This document shows, in pieces, positions 57,755 through 64,000 of a DNA stretch of 64,000 bases. Below the pieces are notes generated by a model that was not told the DNA's origin, did no database searches, and saw only the letters and a program-made list of their open reading frames with translations. Origin of the DNA: Adiantum capillus-veneris (lineage: Eukaryota; Streptophyta; Polypodiopsida; Polypodiales; Pteridaceae). Where the stretch lies: assembly GCA_014529385.2 (NCBI GenBank), contig CM043964.1:5225997-5289996 (forward strand). The letters are read 5' to 3'. Made by a program: the position numbers and the translations under genes. Numbering within the stretch: position 1 is the first letter of the stretch; every line of letters starts with the position of its first letter.

Positions 57755-58795
57755 GGTTACCCAAGTTACAATGCTTTGAGAATCCCTTTGAACACACGTG
57801 CAAGAACCCAAAACTTTTCACTTCCCAATCCCCAGAAACTTCAATGGAGCTCAACTTTAGATAAGGACAAACACATGCACATCAAATGAGTTTTCATAGT
57901 TGATCATCGGAATGACAACAGGCAAAGGACATTCCAGGATCTCTCTCAATCTTCTTGGCCCAAACATAAAGACTATGCGCTACTGGAAAAAGATCTTCCT
58001 GGACACATGAACATTAATCTGAATTCTTTGAGTTAAATGAAAAGGAGTGAACTGAGGGCCATTTTGATCATCCATTAAAGCCAACCATGAAGCTCCCAAG
58101 AAGGCACACCTGACTCAACCTCTGATTTTTTGCCCAAATTTCAGCAGCATAACAGCATAAATGGCTCAAAATACCAAAAAACTAGCCATCATAACTTGAG
58201 AAAATTTTGACAGAGTTTCCCCAGAAGTAGAGCAGTAGGAACCCAAAATATAGACTGTCTATGTATGCATAAACTGTCAACAATAGAACCCGAGCATCAA
58301 GTAGGACTCACTAGTACATAGCCTATGGCGAGGTCACGAAAAGGGTGCTCCAGCTACCTGTATCACCGAAAGGATCTCCACATTTGAGAATCCCCCAGCT
58401 CAATAAAAACCTCACGCTATCGACCCTCACACGAAAGCTAATGCAAATCGCGTATAGTCAAGTCTCAGAAATGACTATCTTCCAGACCAAGTCTCAGAAA
58501 TGGCTGGGACTGCCAAATAAAACCATATATGGCTCCACAAAGGCGTACAATGGCAGTTTCCACAAGTAACGTACAATCCAACAGACAATGCGCTCAAATA
58601 GGCGCCAAGTGATGCATTCCCACAACAACTGCAAGTGACATCACTGCTAGTATATCACTGTACTCCAGCTACCTGTACCTGTGTGAATCACCTGTACTTG
58701 TACCTGTACCTGTACCTGTAACCGTAACCTGTAACCTGTAACCTGTAACCCCGAATCTCGAAGCTCGAAGCTCGAAGCAGAAGGTACTCGAAGAA
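57755..58795 (-). other. Leader of element D with CCTGTA repeats
   Basis: Non-coding. At 58671-58751 it has CCTGTA/CCTGTAACC repeats, more units than in element C. Confidence 0.6.
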
Positions 58796-58815
58796 GATCC
58801 TCCGTGGGGGCGCCA
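58796..58815 (-). promoter_or_regulatory. Primer-binding site of element D
   Basis: The minus strand reads TGGCGCCCCCACGGAGGATC, one base different from element C (TGGTG to TGGCG). Confidence 0.8.
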
Positions 58816-58821
58816 AAAGAA

Positions 58822-59961
58822 TGTGAGCGGGATGAAAACACACACAGCGCCTCTATAACGACCCGACACACACTCTTGGGAAGATACACACACACACTAT
58901 GGGGCACCACTCGGCTTACACAACACACCTGGCCGAGACAGGGAACACACCTCTGGAGTGAGAGGAGAGAGACTATCCACTTGCCCACTCCACACAAACA
59001 CACACACACACACACACCCAAAAACTCAGCTCAAAAGAGGAGAATTTCTGATGTTTAGATACAAATGAGCTTGGGCCAACACCAATGGGGCAAACAGCTC
59101 ACACAATATGGGTAAAATAAGCCAGATACAATCACAAACTGGAGCAGAAACTGCGCTCATAGGAGAAACTTACACAAAAAAACAGCAGGAAAAGAGTGAG
59201 GAATTTGGCAAAATGGACAGCGCCATCGCGTCCGGAACGGCCCAAAACCCCAGTCTACAATGTCAAAGTGCTCAAATCCGACCTCGGATGAGCAGTTTAC
59301 GGCCAAAACAGGCTCCAAAATGAGCAAAAACACACCTGCGGCTGTTCCTCCTCTCTTCTCCACGTTTTTTCTGGTCTTCTCTCTCTTTTTTCAGTTCCCA
59401 CACTTAGCTTTTTTAGTTGGGCACCCTTGGCCTTTTAGATGACCTCAAACGGACCCCGAACAGGCCAAAAACTGACCTCGCAGTGCATAGTTGTCACCTT
59501 TTTGCATCATTCACACACCTGGCACTCAGCTTTTTTCCAATAATGCATCTCTCCACCACGTGAAGTGGCCCCAAAAAAAAGGTCCTCATGATGACCTTTC
59601 TGCATAATTCTCACAAGCAAACACCCACGTTGTGTCCGTCCTCATCTGCGTGCAAATATTGACCTCGTTCGCCCTCCTGACGCCACTAGATGCCATCTGA
59701 CGCACCTGCTGACCTCACGTCGTCGGCCCGCGGATAGCTTCCTCGAGAAGTTTTACGCGCTACCAACTCCTCCTTATTGTAGAAAAACACAATGGTACTG
59801 GTAATAGTGAAAATCGATGCACTATGTACACCCTGTCCTACCTGTACACATGTGGGCCCCACATAACCACCTGGCTCTGGAAAATGGGCAATTCTTCATT
59901 TGATGCACCATGCATGTGTATATACATATGCGCAATCCCTTGCTCCAAAAAACTCCTGACA
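58822..59961 (-). repeat. Element D 5' LTR
   Basis: Matches 55077-56216 base for base as far as could be read. Confidence 0.93.
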
Positions 59962-59965
59962 ACGT

Positions 59966-60148
59966 ATGGCAAAGAACACACCTGAAATGAGTTACCATAG
60001 TGGGGGATATGAAGAGGAACGTCATGAAGACTTGAACTTCCCCTCACTAAACAATTGCCTTACTACTACACTAAGGGAAAGGGAGCCAAGATCTACAAAG
60101 ACCACCTTCGTAAGTGTTATGTTTGAGAGGATTTGGGAAACCATGTGA
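59966..60148 (+). other. Short open frame beside element D (60 aa, hypothetical)
   Basis: ATG 59966 overlaps the target duplication edge (ACGTATGG). MAKNTPEMSYHSGGYEEERH is polar and acidic. No family recognised; may be chance. Confidence 0.2.
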
Positions 60149-60419
60149 GTTTTGGGAACAAGTTGAGGATGTTGACTACAAAGACCAATGCATCAATGAG
60201 AGAGGGTTTTCCTACCTTAGGATAGACAATACATGCTATGGGGATGACTAGGACTAAAGATAAAGTTCACGAGGGAGTTGAGAGACCTCCATTGGAGAAT
60301 GATCCAAGAGCAAGATTTGTGTCTATGTAAGACCTAGAGAAAATTCTAGTAGATGATCCTCGCATGGGGTTATACAAGATAGTGACCAAAGAATGGGATA
60401 ACTGTTACCTGAGGAGGAA

Positions 60420-60716
60420 ATGAGCCTGACAGAACTCACCAACATCAAGAAGATGTACATGTATGTCTTCCAACTTGACACAGGGAAACAAATTATTTTG
60501 GTAGACAGCAAGGGGCGTAAGTATAGGTATGCATATATTGTACACATGGAAAAATTTTCCTATTGGGGAGAACTGTGTTCTGTCATATATTTGAATCAAA
60601 CTTTTTGTAAGAAGGCGATTAAGAGAGAGGTGAGTTTCATGGATCGAGTCACCAAAATTCCCCCCATGTGGAGAGTGTTCATAGAACAGGAACAACAATT
60701 CCAGATCCATGGATGA
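60420..60716 (+). other. Open frame, 98 aa, hypothetical
   Basis: ATG 60420 (MSLTELTNIKKMYMYVFQLD). Amino-acid usage is protein-like (IILVDSKGRKYRYAY, RVFIEQEQQF) and a further open piece follows at 60709-60948 in another frame. Possibly the remains of one gene. No recognisable domain. Confidence 0.3.
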
Positions 60717-60948
60717 GAGAAGGCCACTTGTCAAAAACAAAGCACGTCAGAGGTGGTCATGTCGACTGGCTAGCAAGCCCCACCATATCAATGCTAGCAA
60801 AGCCAAAATCACAGACATAAAAATTGTCAATCTGTGGGACGTAGCTGACCCGACTAGTGCATGGAGGCTACAAGAGATAGCTAATCTCTCAAAAAACCCA
60901 AGTCTAAACCGTTCCTACCTATCTCAGTCTCAAATTTGTGTTAGCTAA

Positions 60949-61308
60949 GTTGCATTGTACATTATACGATGTACGTATAGTACGCTTTAAATGGCCGTAT
61001 TATATGACACCTATCTTTATTTGGCCATATTATACGGTGCCATATCAACAAAACCACCATATCGTAGAATTTCTTAGAATCTCGATCAAAATAATAGTAC
61101 AATTGAAATATAGCTCTTTATATATCGTGAAAACGGACTGTTTTCCTCATTCTATTGATCTCTCTTCCCTTATAGATGAGCTTTACAACATCAAGAAAAA
61201 TATAAAAAAGCCAGTTTAAATTTAGTCATATTAGTTTTTTAGTAAAAATTTAGAGCTTTGGATAAAAAGTTTTCTTTAGGCTTTGGAGTTTTGAGTCTTT
61301 ATTTGCTC
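60949..61308. other. Unassigned stretch
   Basis: AT-rich; nothing supported. Confidence 0.4.
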
Positions 61309-61895
61309 TGTGTGAAGTATATCTTACACTAGGAGGTAAATTAAGTAAGGTAGTTTTGAGTCTTTATCTGCTTTGTGTGAAGTATATCTTACACTAGGAG
61401 GTAAATTAAGTAAGGTGGTTGATGATTACTTGCCTTGTGTAGAGGAAACTCACACTTGGAGGTGATTTAAGATAGTTAAAGTTAGTAGTTATTTTCTTTG
61501 TGTTGAACTATGTTCACACTAAGAAGTAACTTAAGTTAGTTAAGAGTTACTTGTTGTGTGTTGAACTATGTTCACACTTAGGCTAGATTTATCTAATGAT
61601 TGTTTGTCATGTGTAGAGTAATATTCACACTATAGACAATTTAGGCAGAATAAATAATAAAACTTTGTGTATAGGTATTCTCACACCAAGAAGAGACTTA
61701 GAGAAGTAATGAATTTTGATTTCTTGCCATGTGTAGAGTTACACTCACACTTGGAAGTAATTTAGATAGGTTTTTTAAAGATATCTTGCTTTGTGTAGAG
61801 TCTACTCACACTTGGAAGTTATTGAGATAGATTAAGCAGTTTATTTATCAAGATTCAGGTGTAAAGTGAAATCTCACACTTGAAAAGAATTTATT
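61309..61895. repeat. Ten-unit degenerate minisatellite of about 60 bp
   Basis: Units start at 61309, 61374, 61436, 61499, 61557, 61610, 61666, 61730, 61792 and about 61859. Each has TGTGTAGAG or TGTGTGAAG, a 4-8 base gap, then CTCACAC or CTTACAC and often TTGGAAGTAATTTAG. GTGT...ACAC can pair within every unit. The first two units are almost identical; the others vary in length (53-68 bp). Confidence 0.85.
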
Positions 61896-63127
61896 TTTGG
61901 TATTTATAATTAAAGAGGTTGAAAACGTTAGTGCAGCCAGACCTGGTCGACCATAGAAGATGGCATGGACAGACATGTGTAGGCTAGTAGAAGCATGGCA
62001 AAGGGCTAGAGCATCTATGAAGATAATGGGTAGACAGGAGGCAGAGGATATGTATGGTTAATGCGGTTTACAGGCTAAGAAAGGCTCCAGAGGGGGTTAA
62101 TTTTGGTAGCAGATGAAGGAGGTGCAAGGTGCAGTCTTTGGGCCTACAAATGTAGAGTGTGAAGTGCTGAAGAAGCAGGTCTAGACGGCTCATCAAACAG
62201 ATCTATAGAGGTCAAGATATTTGAGTTTGAATGTGTAGTGCATTGCAAATCCTTGCTGTGCAGTGTAGCTGGGGACACGTGGCCCAAGTGGATGTCAGTG
62301 TATAGACGCATCGTGCTCAAGTTATGGAGCATGTCCTTCTTTTTAGATTGCAGATTGGAGCTATGGATTGTAGGATATAACCATTTAAAGTTTTGTCGGG
62401 GGCCGGATTGACCGCATGGGGAATCGTGTCATCTGGTGTTTTTTTGGGCCTCGACCGAGTATGAGAAGGTGTTATGCATGTATGGAGCTAACAAGAATTG
62501 ATGGCTTGCCGAACAGAGCAGTGATGGTGGAGATATTGAAGGTCAAAGTTGGGGGTGCTTTGCAGACGGGGAGTATATAGATGGTCAAGTTTTGGCAGCT
62601 TCAAATAACAAGCTCGGAGGAGTCCAAAGGGGATGAGGTTTACACGATTGGTAGCCAACACGGCGGAGATCTAGCACAGCTTGATGGCTCCATCATCGGA
62701 TCCCTTGGCATCAAACACAATTCACTCAAGTCGGGCACAAAAAAAAATTATCAGTTGCATTTTTTATAGTGGACTTGGCAAGGCTTTGGAGAGTGGTCAC
62801 CAGAGGGCCCCACGTGGCAGGCTGATTACTCCCACATGCATGGATGGGGACTCGGAAGGAAGGGGTTAATAGATGCACTATGAGCTCTATGTGGAGTGTA
62901 TGAGGGAGTGAGAGCTCTCTTGGAGCGTGGCGATGGAAGAGTGCACTGGGCGCCCCATCGACGGCGCTCCCGGCTGCATCTGGAGGTTTTCGCCGCCGAT
63001 AAGGGTGGCGTGTTGGCCCCATGGATGGCAGCCGGTGGTTTAGCGTGGTGGAGCAGTTGGGGTACAGAGGGATGATGTGGCAGGAGCTTGGTAAGAGTTG
63101 GGGCCCCCAATTTTTGAAGAGTAAAGT
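61896..63127. other. Unassigned; probably includes the upstream part of the element F LTR
   Basis: GC-richer than the preceding minisatellite, no coding frame supported. The left end of the F LTR must lie here or further left but was not found. Confidence 0.4.
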
Positions 63128-63170
63128 CACCCCTCCCACTAGCGATATCGCTAGTGCTCGGGGAGGGGTG
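63128..63170. other. Palindromic hairpin in the F LTR
   Basis: The perfect 20-base palindrome CACTAGCGATATCGCTAGTG (63137-63156) is enclosed by CACCCCTCC (63128-63136) and GGAGGGGTG (63162-63170), with CTCGG as a bulge. Confidence 0.85.
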
Positions 63171-63195
63171 TGTCCCGAGACAGGTAGCAGTAAGG

Positions 63196-63197
<2 letters not shown>

Positions 63198-63257
<60 letters not shown>
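63198..63257. repeat. (GA)n microsatellite in the F LTR
   Basis: About 60 bp of GA. B and A LTRs also carry long CT/GA tracts. Confidence 0.95.
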
Positions 63258-63260
<3 letters not shown>

Positions 63261-63498
63261 AGGCCATGCAATTTTGACAAGCCAAGACGGGCGGCCTAAA
63301 GGGCGAGTTCAAGGAGCAAGTGGGCAGCTGAATCGGGTGGGCAAAGGACAAAGGGAGGTGCCTACCATGCAATTGTTTCCAAAAAAGAAGTGAACCAAGT
63401 GTGTGCAATGCAAGGATAATTCTAATATGAGCTCAAGTGGAAGTGTACGAGCTAGAGAAGCTCTCATTTTTTTGTTTGTTGGGTCTCTTAGCCACCCC

Positions 63499-63507
63499 TA
63501 TAAAAGG
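63499..63507 (+). promoter_or_regulatory. TATA box of the F LTR
   Basis: TATAAAAGG about 440 bases before the LTR end. Confidence 0.6.
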
Positions 63508-63951
63508 ATGTGAGAGTGATATCTAAAGGGCTTTTTGCCAATTTGTTTTTTGGCCATTTGAGTTTTTTTGCTCTTGGAGCTTCTAGTATTGGGTTATATG
63601 CAAGAAATCCATCATTTTTGTCCCTTGCCATCATTCCCCCTTCTCTTCTCTGCTTATGTGCATGTGTTTTTTGGGCATGTCGGGCCCCCGAGGTTTGTCG
63701 TACAAAGGGAGATAGAGAGATGTTGTGTGCATGTGGAAGGCTGTGAATTGGGCAGAGCGGAATGATTTAGTCTTTTTGGTGCATTGCAAAGCATGTGTGC
63801 ATATGGTCGTGTATAGTTGGTGGTTTGCTTGTGGATAGTGTTGAGTTTTGAAGGTGAAATCTAGTGGATTGGGGCGCTGTGTATACCTTGGTCTATAGTG
63901 AGGCATTGTGTTGTGTGATGGGTGTGTTCCCCTTTCCCCCTCTCCATCTTC

Positions 63952-63970
63952 TGGTGTCCCCATTGAGGAG
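63952..63970 (+). promoter_or_regulatory. Primer-binding site of element F
   Basis: TGGTGTCCCCATTGAGGAG, a variant of the B/C site with C-to-T changes. Confidence 0.7.
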
Positions 63971-64000
63971 TTGTCTCATGCTCCGATTTGATGTTTAAAG

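Larger units (their letters stand above)
55077..59961 (-). mobile_element. Element D: young gag-only LTR retrotransposon
   Basis: 4885 bp with LTRs 55077-56216 and 58822-59961, both 1140 bp. Corresponding positions are offset by exactly 3745 and no difference was found on reading them. Target duplication ACGT (55073-55076 and 59962-59965). The only long frame is Gag-like and intact. Same family as element C but a separate insertion. Near-zero LTR divergence means recent movement, which must have used enzymes from another element. Confidence 0.93.
63128..63946 (+). repeat. Element F 5' LTR (minimum extent)
   Basis: The right end CCCCCTCTCCA matches the end of the B LTR and is followed by the same TCTTC spacer and primer-site family. 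TATAAAAGG at 63499-63507 is a good promoter box. It also contains a large palindrome and a (GA)n tract. The internal region continues beyond the window. Confidence 0.65.

Noticed and set aside
61309-61895. CRISPR-like array
   Set aside because: Units are degenerate, have no unique spacers of constant length, and the context is a plant nuclear genome.

Overview
The window is repeat-dominated nuclear DNA from a land plant with a large genome. The evidence is nested LTR retrotransposons of plant Ty3/gypsy and Ty1/copia type, a tRNA-iMet copia primer site, long (CT)n tracts and a divergent histone H3-like gene. No intact host gene is visible. The style of the elements (OTA-type gypsy elements with a second RNase H, gag-only relatives, 1-2.7 kb LTRs) would suit a fern, lycophyte or other non-flowering plant, but that is a weak inference. 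All element names below (A-G) are labels for this window only.

Layout. (1) 1-29423: an old minus-strand gypsy element B. Its left (3') LTR runs from the window edge to about 2409. Its broken gag-pol is at 7296-11662. Its right (5') LTR is 11743-13851 plus 28853-29423 and probably beyond. Three younger insertions interrupt it. Gag-only element C (2410-7295, minus) lies at the B integrase/LTR junction. Gypsy element A (13852-28848, plus) lies in the right LTR of B. A virtually intact copia element (14103-19832, plus) lies in the 5' LTR of A. (2) 29424-34105: degenerate DNA with a copia 5'-end remnant, an unassigned ORF and a foldback (hairpin) repeat cluster at 33130-33950. (3) 34106-44275: a histone H3-like gene (minus) split by element E (34171-43996), a gypsy element flanked by a CACTC target duplication whose two LTRs are in INVERTED orientation. 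E carries gag, protease, RT, integrase and an extra post-pol ORF. (4) 44276-49100: a decayed multi-part coding region on the minus strand (about 45030-47760), a purine tract and unassigned DNA. (5) 49100-52690: remnant G of an E-like element, with its 3' LTR edge, a polypurine tract expanded to 28 consecutive G (minus strand), and a decayed copy of the same post-pol ORF. (6) 55077-59961: element D, a second gag-only element with full-length gag and LTRs in which no difference was found. (7) 60000-64000: short hypothetical ORFs, a ten-unit minisatellite of about 60 bp, and the 5' LTR and primer site of another gypsy element F that continues past the window.

How the parts relate. A, B, C, D and F share one unusual primer-binding site (TGGYGYCCCCAYNGAGGA). 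The Gag N-terminus of C and D resembles that of A. C and D have no protease, RT or integrase, so they presumably depend on an A/B-like partner. Where both flanks are readable (A, C, D) the target duplication is 4 bp and reads RCGT. Insertion order from nesting is B first, then A and C, then copia inside A. The best candidates for something undescribed are the inverted-LTR element E with its H3-like target, and the post-pol ORF family shared by E and G.
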